DNA of 12,649 nucleotides from JBFGSX01 sp041581335 (GCA_041581335.1 JBFIDG010000050.1:1-12649); one strand, 5' to 3'. Counted from the stretch's first letter, positions 1 to 6,895 are shown. The notes: generated by a model not told the origin, from the sequence alone. Translations and numbers: made by a program.

Positions 1-1011
1 ATGGACCAGGTGCTCGCTTCGGGCATCTATGAAGCGGTGCGCAGCCGCGGCGTCGCGCGCATCGAAGGGGCCCTCGTCGACCGCCGCATCCCGCCCATCC
101 AGATCACCGATGAACGGGGCGCCATGCAGGAGATGCTCAGTGTCCCCATCGCCCGCATGCTCTGCGTGCTGCTCGCTGACAAGACCCTCATCCACCGCTA
201 CGCCGTCGCCGAAGGGGCCCGCCTCGAAGAGACCCTCGTGCAGGACCCGGACAGCATCCCTTCGATCGCCGATGCACTGAAGCTCCCCATCCACCCGGAG
301 GCGCCGTGGCGCATCCACTTCTCCGACTACCTCAAGTTCGCTCCAGCCGAGCCGGACTGGAAACTCATCCTGCGCCCTGTCAGCAAAGGCTGGGTCCCCC
401 TCGACAACCCCGCCGTCGCCCGCCTCTGCCGGGAGGCCCTCGAGCAGCGCATCCAGCACGACCTGGAGGTCGAGCGGCAGAAGCCCATGCACGAAGGCGT
501 CCGAGCCGCGCTCCAGCCCTACGTCGACGCCTTGGCGCCCAAGTTGGCCGAAGCGCGTGAGAACTGGCAGACCGGCGACTTCGGTCCGATCGCCAAGACC
601 GCGTTCCCGCCATGCATCGTGCAGATCTTCCAGGACATGGCGGACGGCAAGATGATCGCGCACCACGCCCGCTTCGCCATGGCGAGCTTCCTTTCCACCA
701 TCGGCATGACCGTCGACGACATGATCGACTACTTCCGGGAGATCCCGAACTTCGACCCGGAGAAGTCGCGTTACCAGCTCGAACACATCGCCGGGGACCG
801 CGGCGTCGACAAGTACACGCCTCCTGGCTGCGGCACCATGCAGACGCACGGCATCTGTCCGCTGGAGAAGCGCGACAACCTCTGCTTCAAGATCAAACAC
901 CCGCTGAGCTACTACCGGGCCAGGCAACGCTTCATCAAGCAAGATGAAGAGAAGGCCAAGCACCTCATCGCGGCGCAGCAGCGGAAGAACGCGGAGGCCG
1001 GCAATGCCTGA
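1..1011 (+). CDS. priL: DNA primase large subunit PriL
   Basis: This is the large, non-catalytic regulatory subunit of the archaeal primase, which helps PriS start and size RNA primers at replication forks. The 336-residue product has a helical N-terminal part and the C-terminal iron-sulfur domain typical of PriL. The four cluster-ligand cysteines are visible: C205 (in FPPC), C277 (in PPGCG), C286 (in GICP) and C295 (in NLCFK), followed by a basic stretch with the HPLSYY sequence. The Cys spacing and GCGTMQTHGIC context are diagnostic of the family. The first base of the window is already an ATG. The protein is slightly short at its N-terminus compared with typical PriL, so the true start may lie upstream, outside the window. 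Its 3' end overlaps priS by 8 bases, so the two subunits are co-transcribed and probably translationally coupled. Confidence 0.93.
   Translation: MDQVLASGIYEAVRSRGVARIEGALVDRRIPPIQITDERGAMQEMLSVPIARMLCVLLADKTLIHRYAVAEGARLEETLVQDPDSIPSIADALKLPIHPEAPWRIHFSDYLKFAPAEPDWKLILRPVSKGWVPLDNPAVARLCREALEQRIQHDLEVERQKPMHEGVRAALQPYVDALAPKLAEARENWQTGDFGPIAKTAFPPCIVQIFQDMADGKMIAHHARFAMASFLSTIGMTVDDMIDYFREIPNFDPEKSRYQLEHIAGDRGVDKYTPPGCGTMQTHGICPLEKRDNLCFKIKHPLSYYRARQRFIKQDEEKAKHLIAAQQRKNAEAGNA
993..997 (+). promoter_or_regulatory. Shine-Dalgarno site of priS
   Basis: GGAGG lies inside the end of priL, six bases before the ATG at 1004. It fixes the priS start, rather than the in-frame ATG at 944 deep inside priL, and shows that priS is translated by an SD mechanism as the second gene of an operon. 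Confidence 0.7.
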
Positions 1012-2290
1012 CGAAGTGCGGGCGCCACCATCCCCGGTCTTCCCGCCGCCCGTCGCCAAGACCATTGAGTGGCTGCAATCCAGCTTCGCCTGGTACTACT
1101 CGCTCAACCCCCCGCCCATGCCTGACCGCTTCGCGCGACGCGAGTTTGGGTTCATGCTGTGGCCCGACCGCCCGGGTCCTCCGCCGTTCTTCCGCCACCG
1201 CGGCTACGGTGACAAGGCCCGCTTCCACAACTACCTCTCCTGGAAGGGCCCCCACAGCTGCTACTACTCCACCGCCTATTACCGCAAGCCGGCCGAGATG
1301 AAGATGGCCGACAAACAATGGCTCGGCGCCGAACTGATCTTCGATCTGGACGCAGACCACTTGGACGAGGCCGAAGCGGCGAAGGCGCGCGGCGAAGAGA
1401 TGCCCATCGAAGACCAGTTGAAGATCGTCAAGACCCAGTTCCAGCGCCTGCTTGACGAGTTCATCTTCGGCGACTTCGGCGTCGACCCCAAGGACGTCTT
1501 CCTGACATTCTCCGGTGGCCGCGGCTACCACGCCCACGTCATGGACCCCAAGCTCATGGCGCTCGACAACAAGGGCCGTCGCGAGATCGTCGACTACATC
1601 ACCGGCAAGGTGCCGACGCTGAAGGGCACCGAGGATCCGGACCTGTCGCCGTTCATCTGGGAGCGGGGCATCGGGGTGCGAGGACGTGGCCAGTTCGCCA
1701 AGGCGGACAAGGCGCAGTACATCCACCCCGTCACCGCGCCCGGTTGGCAGGGTCGCTTGACCCGCAGCCTCGCGCAGGTCCTGCGCACCGAGATCCTCGA
1801 AGCGGATGTGTACAGTGCCCGCAGCTTCCTTGTCAGCATGGAAGGCGTCGGCAAGACCTCCGCCGACAAGTTCCTGGAGACCTTCGACGAAGCCAAACTG
1901 CAGCGCATCGAGCAAGGCTTCCTGGAACAGGGCGCCGTCGTCAAGAAGGTCTGCAAACACGTGCTGACCCAGTCTGCCTTCGCGCTGGGCAAGGGTGAGA
2001 CGGACGAACCCGTCACTGCCGATGTGAAGCGCCTGATCCGTCTACCGGGCAGCCTGCACGGCAAATCCGGCCTCCGCGTCGTCACCATGACCCGCGACGA
2101 GCTCGACGATTTCGATCCGTTCCAGCACGCCGTCGCATTTGGGAGCGACCCGGTCAAGATGACCCCACGCAGCGACCAATCGGTCACCTTGCGGGGCGAA
2201 CGTGTGTCGGTCAAAGGCGGCGAGGAGACCGAGGTGCCCATGGCCCACGCGGTCTGGATGTGTGCCCGGCAACAGGGCACCCTGTCCTGA
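1004..2290 (+). CDS. priS: DNA primase catalytic (small) subunit PriS
   Basis: This is the catalytic subunit of archaeo-eukaryotic primase, which synthesises primers for DNA replication in complex with PriL. With the ATG at 1004 the product is 428 residues, somewhat longer than the usual archaeal PriS. The metal-binding DxD is at D114/D116 (LIFDLDAD), the nucleotide-binding SGGRGYH motif at residues 170-176, and the RLIRLPGSLHGKSGL signature near 343-357 with the presumed third catalytic Asp at D340. An aromatic/basic N-terminal region with repeated Tyr (residues 70-95) fits the family. The start is chosen because a GGAGG precedes it and the upstream extension would be encoded inside priL's conserved C-terminus. 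Translation is probably coupled to priL through the 8-base overlap. The short acidic and basic tail after residue 395 is not conserved that I can recognise. Confidence 0.95.
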   Translation: MPDEVRAPPSPVFPPPVAKTIEWLQSSFAWYYSLNPPPMPDRFARREFGFMLWPDRPGPPPFFRHRGYGDKARFHNYLSWKGPHSCYYSTAYYRKPAEMKMADKQWLGAELIFDLDADHLDEAEAAKARGEEMPIEDQLKIVKTQFQRLLDEFIFGDFGVDPKDVFLTFSGGRGYHAHVMDPKLMALDNKGRREIVDYITGKVPTLKGTEDPDLSPFIWERGIGVRGRGQFAKADKAQYIHPVTAPGWQGRLTRSLAQVLRTEILEADVYSARSFLVSMEGVGKTSADKFLETFDEAKLQRIEQGFLEQGAVVKKVCKHVLTQSAFALGKGETDEPVTADVKRLIRLPGSLHGKSGLRVVTMTRDELDDFDPFQHAVAFGSDPVKMTPRSDQSVTLRGERVSVKGGEETEVPMAHAVWMCARQQGTLS

Positions 2291-2298
2291 GGCACCAC

Positions 2299-2306
2299 GG
2301 TTAAGC
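2299..2306 (+). promoter_or_regulatory. TTAAG TATA-like box before the GINS gene
   Basis: GGTTAAGC sits in the 38-base gap between priS and the GINS gene. The TTAA core is centred 26.5 bases before the GTG start at 2329, the spacing expected of an archaeal TATA box on a leaderless transcript. No Shine-Dalgarno is present before the GTG. The same core and spacing recur before the genes at 3146 and 12026. Confidence 0.5.
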
Positions 2307-2328
2307 GCGGCCCCCCAGTCCAATACTC

Positions 2329-3108
2329 GTGGCGGACGAGCACATCTCCTACGAGATGCTGCAGGACATGCTCCGGTCGGAGCGGCGTAGCAACAAGCTC
2401 ACGCCTGTCACCGCCAGGTTCTGGCACGACGTCCGCGCATTCTTGGAAGAGGTCATGGCACTGTTCCGTGAGGAGCAACAGAAGGACCCCTTCAGCCGCC
2501 GCGTCATGATGGTCACGGACGAGGTCAAGCACGCCCGCAACGCCGTGGAGAGCATCTGGGCCCTGCGTGAGCGTAAGATGAGCCTCTACGCCCTAGCGCA
2601 GGTCCGCGAGACCAGCCCCCAGCGCCCCGAAGGGCTCACCGCCGAAGAGCAGCGCATCTACGATCACATCCTGGCCTCATTGCAGGCCGGCCGCCGCTCC
2701 ATCATCGAAGGCGTCCGCTTGCCCGAACCCGGCCAGGCGCCGCAACAGATCACGCCGGCCCCCGCCGTGCCAGCTCCGGCGACGCCGGTGGCCGCGCCTC
2801 CATCGCAGGCCCCTGACGCGACTCCCACTACAGCCCCTGCCACGCCAGAAGCTTCCGCACCGGAGGCCACTCGGGCGCCCGAGGCCGTCCCGGCCCAGGT
2901 CGCTGCCGAAGCCCCCGTGCCGACCGTCGTGCCCTCGGACACGCCGGACGTCGCGCAGCTGACTATCAAGGCCCTGTCGGACATCCCGGCCTTCGTCGGT
3001 CCCGACATGCAGACCTACCTGCTGAAGCAGGGAGACGTCGCCACCGTGCCCGAGCCCATCGCCAAACTGCTCGAACGCCGCAAGAAGGCGGCCGTGCTGC
3101 AGGTCTGA
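2329..3108 (+). CDS. gins51: GINS complex subunit, Gins51 (Gins15) type
   Basis: This is a subunit of the archaeal GINS complex, which bridges MCM helicase and the Cdc45/RecJ-like protein in the replicative CMG-like helicase and contacts primase. The 259-residue protein has a helical A domain (about 1-127) and a long Ala/Pro-rich low-complexity linker (about 131-208). It ends in a small beta B domain (about 211-259) with the characteristic IPAFVGPD sequence, then the KQGDVATVPEP and LLERRKKA segments. The A-then-B order is that of Gins51 (Sld5/Psf1-like), not Gins23. The start is GTG; an AT box 26.5 bases upstream supports it. The gene follows primase directly, as in other archaea. The unusual part is the roughly 80-residue linker, compositionally unlike both domains. 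Subfamily assignment is from domain order and the B-domain motif only. Confidence 0.82.
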   Translation: MADEHISYEMLQDMLRSERRSNKLTPVTARFWHDVRAFLEEVMALFREEQQKDPFSRRVMMVTDEVKHARNAVESIWALRERKMSLYALAQVRETSPQRPEGLTAEEQRIYDHILASLQAGRRSIIEGVRLPEPGQAPQQITPAPAVPAPATPVAAPPSQAPDATPTTAPATPEASAPEATRAPEAVPAQVAAEAPVPTVVPSDTPDVAQLTIKALSDIPAFVGPDMQTYLLKQGDVATVPEPIAKLLERRKKAAVLQV

Positions 3109-3116
3109 AGGCCAAG

Positions 3117-3125
3117 CCCTTAAGC
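3117..3125 (+). promoter_or_regulatory. CCCTTAAGC TATA-like box before the 126-aa gene
   Basis: The 9-mer CCCTTAAGC begins eight bases after the GINS stop codon, and its TTAA core is centred 24.5 bases before the ATG at 3146. The identical 9-mer lies before the UbiB-like gene (11996-12004). It suggests a separate leaderless transcript for this gene despite the short gap. Confidence 0.5.
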
Positions 3126-3145
3126 CGGGAGCCGGTGGCCCGGCC

Positions 3146-3526
3146 ATGGAGCATACCTCGCAGGAGGCGCGCCAGGAACACGGAGAGCCCGAACACCTAG
3201 GAGGCGAGATCGCCGCCAGCGTGTACTACTCCAACCATGACCTGCGCGAGATGTTCAGCCGTGACAACGCTGAACGCCGCCGCCAAGGCGGCAAGATGCT
3301 CCGCAAACTGTTGACCGCCCAGCAGGACAAGAAGTGCATGTCCCAGATGGTCAAGGTCCGCGACCGCTTCGTCGTCTCCAACAACGACGATGTCATCCTC
3401 GCCTGGGTCAAGATGCAGATCGAGGAGGACAAGGCACAGGACCTGCACGAGGACCTGATCGCGGTGGCCAACCGTGTCACCATCCCGGAGCGCACGGAGC
3501 CCTGGGACGATAGCGCCGGCCACTGA
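3146..3526 (+). CDS. conserved-position hypothetical protein, 126 aa
   Basis: I do not recognise this protein. It is soluble, with no signal peptide or membrane segment. The N-terminal 25 residues are polar and probably disordered (EHTSQEARQEHGEPEH). The rest looks mostly helical and highly charged, with a basic stretch at about 45-68 (NAERRRQGGKMLRKLL), a single Cys near 73, and an acidic helix at about 97-108 (IEEDKAQDLHEDL). It follows the primase and GINS genes on the same strand, with a 37-base gap holding its own TTAAG box, so a replication-linked or nucleic-acid-related role is possible but only by association. Codon use is GC-rich like its neighbours. Its stop is three bases from the stop of the convergent surface-protein gene. 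I favour a real gene because of its start signal, codon bias and operon-like position. Confidence 0.72.
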   Translation: MEHTSQEARQEHGEPEHLGGEIAASVYYSNHDLREMFSRDNAERRRQGGKMLRKLLTAQQDKKCMSQMVKVRDRFVVSNNDDVILAWVKMQIEEDKAQDLHEDLIAVANRVTIPERTEPWDDSAGH

Positions 3527-3529
3527 GTT

Positions 3530-3976
3530 TCAGGTGCGGCGCCCGGCTCCTACGTAGGCCAACGCCCCGAGGGCGATGGCGAGCGCCGCAGCGCCGAGGC
3601 CGTCGAACACCGGGATCGCAGCGATAGCGACGGAGCATTCCACGACCTCCTGCCCCGTCGTCAAGTGGATGCGGTACTCGTACAGGGTCCCGTTCTCCGT
3701 CGTCTCGTCCAGGTACGTCGTCGCGCCGGGAGACAACGCCGTGATCAGCACGGGCTCCGCCCCGTCCGTTGCCCGGTACAACCGCAGCGCATCGGCGGCC
3801 GGGACACGGTCGAACGTCAAACGGATGTTCTCGTCCTCGCCCGCTTGCGCCGTCATCCCCAGATCCGAGCAGTCGGCCGGTCCTCCTGACCGCCCATCGT
3901 GCCCCGCTTGGACGGGTGCGGCTGCGATCATGGCGGCACCGATCAGCAGTACGGCCCAACGTGGTCTGAGGTCCAT
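3530..3976 (-). CDS. secreted FN3-like protein with PVFD-TM-RR C-terminal anchor (paralogue A)
   Basis: This is the smallest member (148 aa) of a four-gene paralogous surface-protein array. Residues 1-24 form a Sec signal peptide ending PVQA. The mature part is essentially one fibronectin-III-like beta module (about 38-112) between C36 and C114, which probably form a disulfide; it contains LYR and TTYLDETTENGTLYEYRI, typical FN3 strand sequences. The C-terminal tail has AIPVFD (120-125), a hydrophobic segment ending LAYVG, and a GRRT end. Compared with its three paralogues it lacks any head domain, and Asp replaces Gly in the PxFG motif. The start ATG is preceded by GATGCC, matching the GAYRCC shared by the array. 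It probably sits at the cell surface, anchored by the C-terminus. Function unknown. Confidence 0.8.
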   Translation of the reverse strand: MDLRPRWAVLLIGAAMIAAAPVQAGHDGRSGGPADCSDLGMTAQAGEDENIRLTFDRVPAADALRLYRATDGAEPVLITALSPGATTYLDETTENGTLYEYRIHLTTGQEVVECSVAIAAIPVFDGLGAAALAIALGALAYVGAGRRT

Positions 3977-4120
3977 GGCATCGTCCGCGGCAAGGGAGGT
4001 GTCGCGATGGAACCGTCGCTTGCAGCCGCATTAACGCTCGAGGGACAAGGTGGTGCCCGGAGGTGCCGCCGGTCGTCCGCCCGCCGTCCCCTATGGCCTG
4101 CGTCGCCCCGGGCGGCTGGC

Positions 4121-4828
4121 TCAGCGGCGGCGGAGGCCTACATAGGAGAATGCTGCCACGGCGGCGGCCAAGACGGCCCCGAGCGCGCTCCCGAACGCAG
4201 GGATCTCTTGGACGTCCACCGTGCACAAGATCTGGGGTGCGCCGATGACGTACGCTCTGAAGGTGTACTGGCCCGCGGCCTCCGGTGGCGCGTCCGCGTA
4301 GAATGGGTTGGCTGGGTCCAATGCGGAGACGAAATCGATGTCGTCGCCGCTGCCACGATAGACCGCCAGGCCGACCGCGGCATGCTGGGGGTCGGCGCTC
4401 AGGCGGACCGTGCCATCCGGCTCGAGCCGGGCTCTCGGAGCGAGCTCCCCACACGTGGGTGCCGGTCGCTGCGACGAGCAGATGACGGTCTCTGCCGGAG
4501 GGACGAAGACGTGGATCTCCCAGTAGCGGGGCACGTGGCCATCGAGGTCGCTGGCCGGTCCGAACCCCGGGTCGCCCGCCGTCGCGCAGACCACTTGGAT
4601 GTAGGGGACGTGCAGGCTGCCGACCCATTCAGGGCCGGGCGGCGGTAGGTCGAGCCAGGGCTCGTCTTCGCCGATGTTGCAGAATTGTTGTTGTTCTTGG
4701 TGGCCATCTTCATACGCCACGAAGACGCCCGTGCAAGGCGTTGCGGTGTGCGTCGCCTGCGCCGGCACCGCAACAAGGACGACCGCGAACATGAGGGCCA
4801 GCGAGACGGGAAGGGTCAACGGCGGCAT
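4121..4828 (-). CDS. secreted SDLDGH-head/FN3 protein with PAFG-TM-RRR anchor (paralogue B)
   Basis: This is a 235-residue predicted surface protein. The signal peptide spans 1-25 (ends VPAQA). The head domain (about 32-118) aligns with that of paralogue C: C32, FVAYEDGH at 36-43, C50, a LHVPYIQVVC strand with C81, SDLDGH at 93-98, a W-x-I strand, and C117. An FN3-like module follows between C126 and C202. The C-terminal signal is EIPAFG (208-213), then an Ala-rich hydrophobic segment ending FSYVG, then LRRR. The repeated acidic DxDGH could bind a divalent metal, but this is inference. It is on the same strand as the other three array members, with 144 and 197 base gaps on either side, so each gene probably has its own transcript. 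I recognise no described family for the head. Confidence 0.82.
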   Translation of the reverse strand: MPPLTLPVSLALMFAVVLVAVPAQATHTATPCTGVFVAYEDGHQEQQQFCNIGEDEPWLDLPPPGPEWVGSLHVPYIQVVCATAGDPGFGPASDLDGHVPRYWEIHVFVPPAETVICSSQRPAPTCGELAPRARLEPDGTVRLSADPQHAAVGLAVYRGSGDDIDFVSALDPANPFYADAPPEAAGQYTFRAYVIGAPQILCTVDVQEIPAFGSALGAVLAAAVAAFSYVGLRRR

Positions 4829-4987
4829 GGCGTCACATCAGGCGTCATCTGGCAGCATACGCTTCGACGGCGCCCGTGGACGCTTGGGCGGCGCCGGCGC
4901 AAGAACGTGCAGGGACAGAACCGTGGGGCCTGAGGCCTGGCCATCCCGGCCACCAAGACCTGTCGGCTGGGCCGGCCGTCCCATGGT

Positions 4988-5013
4988 CAAAATGGGGGAG
5001 AAGGGAAGAGGGC
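4988..5013 (-). terminator. pyrimidine-rich termination tract after paralogue C
   Basis: Read on the minus strand, a C/T-rich tract with a TTTT run lies 12-38 bases past the paralogue C stop codon. Archaeal RNA polymerase terminates at such T-rich tracts without needing a hairpin. A similar tract follows paralogue D. Confidence 0.35.
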
Positions 5014-5025
5014 TTGGTCACCTGC

Positions 5026-5757
5026 CTACATGCGGCGGCGGCGGGCGCCCAGGTAGCCTAGGACCCCAAGGCTGACCGCCAGGCCGGTGGTAAGCGCGTT
5101 GCCGAAGACCGGGACCGACGTGAGTTCCACGTGGCATGTCTCGATGACCTCGTCATCGACGACGATCTGCACCGCGTAGTGGTACTGCGAGCCGATCACC
5201 GTGTCCGTATCGAGGTATTCCGTGGTGCTGGCCGGGGCCGTGGCGAGCGGGTTCAGTCCGCCGCCGTTGACCTCACGCCAGATGCGGTATTCATCCGCGC
5301 CCGCGAGCGCGTTCATCGTCAGCTTGATGGAACCGCCGTCCAGGGCCTCGGCCTGCAGATCCAGGTCGGCGCAGTCGATCTCGTCCTCAGGGATACCCGG
5401 GCCGCAGCGTTCCTTCTCTTCGCCGTCCTTGTCGTACTTGATGATCAACCAGTTGACGACCGTGTGGCCGTCCAGGTCGCTTTTCTGGCCTTCACCGTTC
5501 TCGAATTTGTCGGAGCACGAGATGTGCAACGTCTTGACGTGGATGTCTGCGTACTTCTTGTCATCCTCGTCTGCGTCTCGGTCCAGTTCTTTGCCATCGC
5601 AGTGCTGGCCCACGTCCTCGTGGCCGTCATTGTAGACGAAATGGTAGTCGATACAGTCCTTCAGTTTGGGCTCCTTGGCCGAGACCGGAGTGCTCGCCAT
5701 GGCCATCGCCATGACGAACATCGCGGTGATCATCAGCAGTTTTGTCTTCATTTGCAT
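5026..5757 (-). CDS. secreted SDLDGH-head/FN3 protein with PVFG-TM-RRRR anchor (paralogue C)
   Basis: This is a 243-residue predicted surface protein. The ATG at 5757 is chosen over longer extensions because it gives a clean Met-rich signal peptide (1-27, ends PVSA) and is preceded by GATACC, exactly as in paralogue D; an ATG two codons later is an alternative. The head (about 35-118) matches paralogue B: C35, FVYNDGH at 40-46, C53, C81, SDLDGH at 93-98, W103, C118. A strongly acidic stretch, DRDADEDDKKYAD, lies at 59-71. The FN3-like module lies between C129 and C208 and includes EYRIWRE. The tail is SVPVFGN (214-220), a hydrophobic segment ending LGYLG, then ARRRRM. It is much richer in Asp, Glu and Lys than A or B. 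Likely cell-surface or cell-wall associated; function unknown. Confidence 0.85.
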   Translation of the reverse strand: MQMKTKLLMITAMFVMAMAMASTPVSAKEPKLKDCIDYHFVYNDGHEDVGQHCDGKELDRDADEDDKKYADIHVKTLHISCSDKFENGEGQKSDLDGHTVVNWLIIKYDKDGEEKERCGPGIPEDEIDCADLDLQAEALDGGSIKLTMNALAGADEYRIWREVNGGGLNPLATAPASTTEYLDTDTVIGSQYHYAVQIVVDDEVIETCHVELTSVPVFGNALTTGLAVSLGVLGYLGARRRRM

Positions 5758-5953
5758 GGTATCATCTTCCGGGGTGGCTCGGCGCCGCAGACCGCGGACC
5801 AAGTCCCGCCGATCATGAATCTCGGCTCGCGCAAGGATAACCATCAAGGGACACGGTTGTAGACGGAATTGGTGCCCAATACGGGTCGGCCGTCGCCCGG
5901 CCGGACTGCGTCGTCCACCAAGGCCAAAGGGCATGGTGGGTCGGAGTCGCTTG

Positions 5954-5970
5954 GGGCGCCTTCGGCGCCC
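5954..5970. repeat. perfect inverted repeat (7-bp stem) between paralogues D and C
   Basis: GGGCGCC, a three-base spacer (TTC), and GGCGCCC form a perfect 7-bp hairpin in the 275-base gap between the D stop and the C start. A second, 6-bp hairpin (CGGCCG/CGGCCG, loop of five) lies at 5887-5903. Neither is followed by a T-run, so they are not clear terminators. They may be structure in the leader or trailer of the surface-protein mRNAs. The rest of this gap shows nothing I can assign. Confidence 0.4.
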
Positions 5971-5997
5971 GTGCGTGCAGACAATGGGCCTGCGCAA

Positions 5998-6021
5998 GGA
6001 GAGAGAAAGGGGAAAAGGGAT
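5998..6021 (-). terminator. pyrimidine-rich termination tract after paralogue D
   Basis: On the minus strand the tract CCCTTTTCCCCTTTCTCTCT begins about a dozen bases after the D stop codon. It is comparable to the tract after paralogue C and is a plausible archaeal T-rich terminator. This would make D and C separate transcripts. Confidence 0.4.
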
Positions 6022-6032
6022 CGTAGTGCGCA

Positions 6033-6722
6033 TCACATGCGGCGGCGGATGCCGACGTACGCGAGCAATCCAAGACCGGCCGCAAGGGCGGTGGTCGCCG
6101 CGTTGCCGAAGACCGGCACAGAGACCGCCTCAGCGTGGCAAGTGAACACCTTCTGGAGGCTGCTGTCGTCGTACGCGTACACTTCGACCCAGTACTCGTA
6201 GCCTTGACCGACTTCAGTGTCCTCGTCAAGATACTGCTCGGCAGGAGCAGGCAGCTCGGCGATCTCTTCTTCGTCCTCGCCGTCGTCACGGATGATGACG
6301 ACGCCTTCAGCTTGAGGTGGCAGGTTCCACGTCAACAGGATGTCGCCGTTATCGAGAGGCGTGGCCTGGAGGTCGAACGCCTCACAGGGGTCTGGTTCCT
6401 GGCAAGGGGGGTGCGGAAGGAGCCCCAATGTCGAGTCGTCGTACGGCTGGCATGGATCGCAAGGCACACTCGTCACGGCCCCGTTCGGGATGTGCGGCAA
6501 ACATGGGTTGCATGGGTGCAGGCCATTGCCGATCGTGTTCGTGGCCCCGAACTCCTCACAACAATCGAAGTCCAGGACGCGCGCAAAGCCAGGCGGGACG
6601 AAGCTGTTCACGAGAGGAATACATGGTATGTCGATGACCTGGGCCGATGCAGGGGTCGCGCCCATGGTCAAGGCGACCAGCATGACACCGGTCACCGTCA
6701 GGATGGTTGTTTGTCGTTTCAT
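6033..6722 (-). CDS. secreted Cys-rich head/FN3 protein with PVFG-TM-RRR anchor (paralogue D)
   Basis: This is a 229-residue predicted surface protein and the most upstream member of the array. The signal peptide is 1-27 (ends PASA). The head (28-112) differs from B and C: it is rich in Cys and Pro, with CC at 54-55, CNPC at 71-74, CDPC at 88-91, and C34, C107 and C113. This pattern suits disulfide cross-linking or metal binding. An FN3-like module follows between C113 and C195, with DILLTWNLP and the acidic loop DDGEDEEE. The tail is SVPVFGN (201-207), a hydrophobic segment ending LAYVG, then IRRRM, nearly identical to paralogue C. The start ATG is preceded by GATACC; no Shine-Dalgarno lies at normal spacing. 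It is divergent from L44e across a 271-base gap. Function unknown. Confidence 0.85.
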   Translation of the reverse strand: MKRQTTILTVTGVMLVALTMGATPASAQVIDIPCIPLVNSFVPPGFARVLDFDCCEEFGATNTIGNGLHPCNPCLPHIPNGAVTSVPCDPCQPYDDSTLGLLPHPPCQEPDPCEAFDLQATPLDNGDILLTWNLPPQAEGVVIIRDDGEDEEEIAELPAPAEQYLDEDTEVGQGYEYWVEVYAYDDSSLQKVFTCHAEAVSVPVFGNAATTALAAGLGLLAYVGIRRRM

Positions 6723-6895
6723 GGTATCAGAACCTAGAGGCCACCTCCAGGGGGGGCCCTGCGCGCCAATCTAGGCCCGATGCGACATAACAGGCCGGGG
6801 ACATCCTCGTAGACATTGCTGAGGCCCATCGTCCGGCTGTCTCAGTGCGACCCTGTCCCCCTCGGGAAAGGCCCGGACCGGCCCCCGCATCGCTC

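Noticed and set aside
965..1960. Long minus-strand open frame (331 codons) opposite priS
   Set aside because: It is antisense to the well-supported priS coding region; high-GC codon bias leaves the opposite strand free of stops. The translation is repetitive Val/Gly/Asp/Leu sequence with no motifs.
3477..4628. Minus-strand frame of 383 codons across paralogues A and B
   Set aside because: It is very Arg/Gly/Pro-rich and overlaps two genes with signal peptides and shared C-terminal motifs in other frames; it is a GC-bias artefact.
5131..5862. Plus-strand frame of 243 codons opposite paralogue C
   Set aside because: The minus-strand frame has a signal peptide, paralogy to B and an anchor motif; the plus-strand translation is a Val/Leu/Asp-rich shadow.
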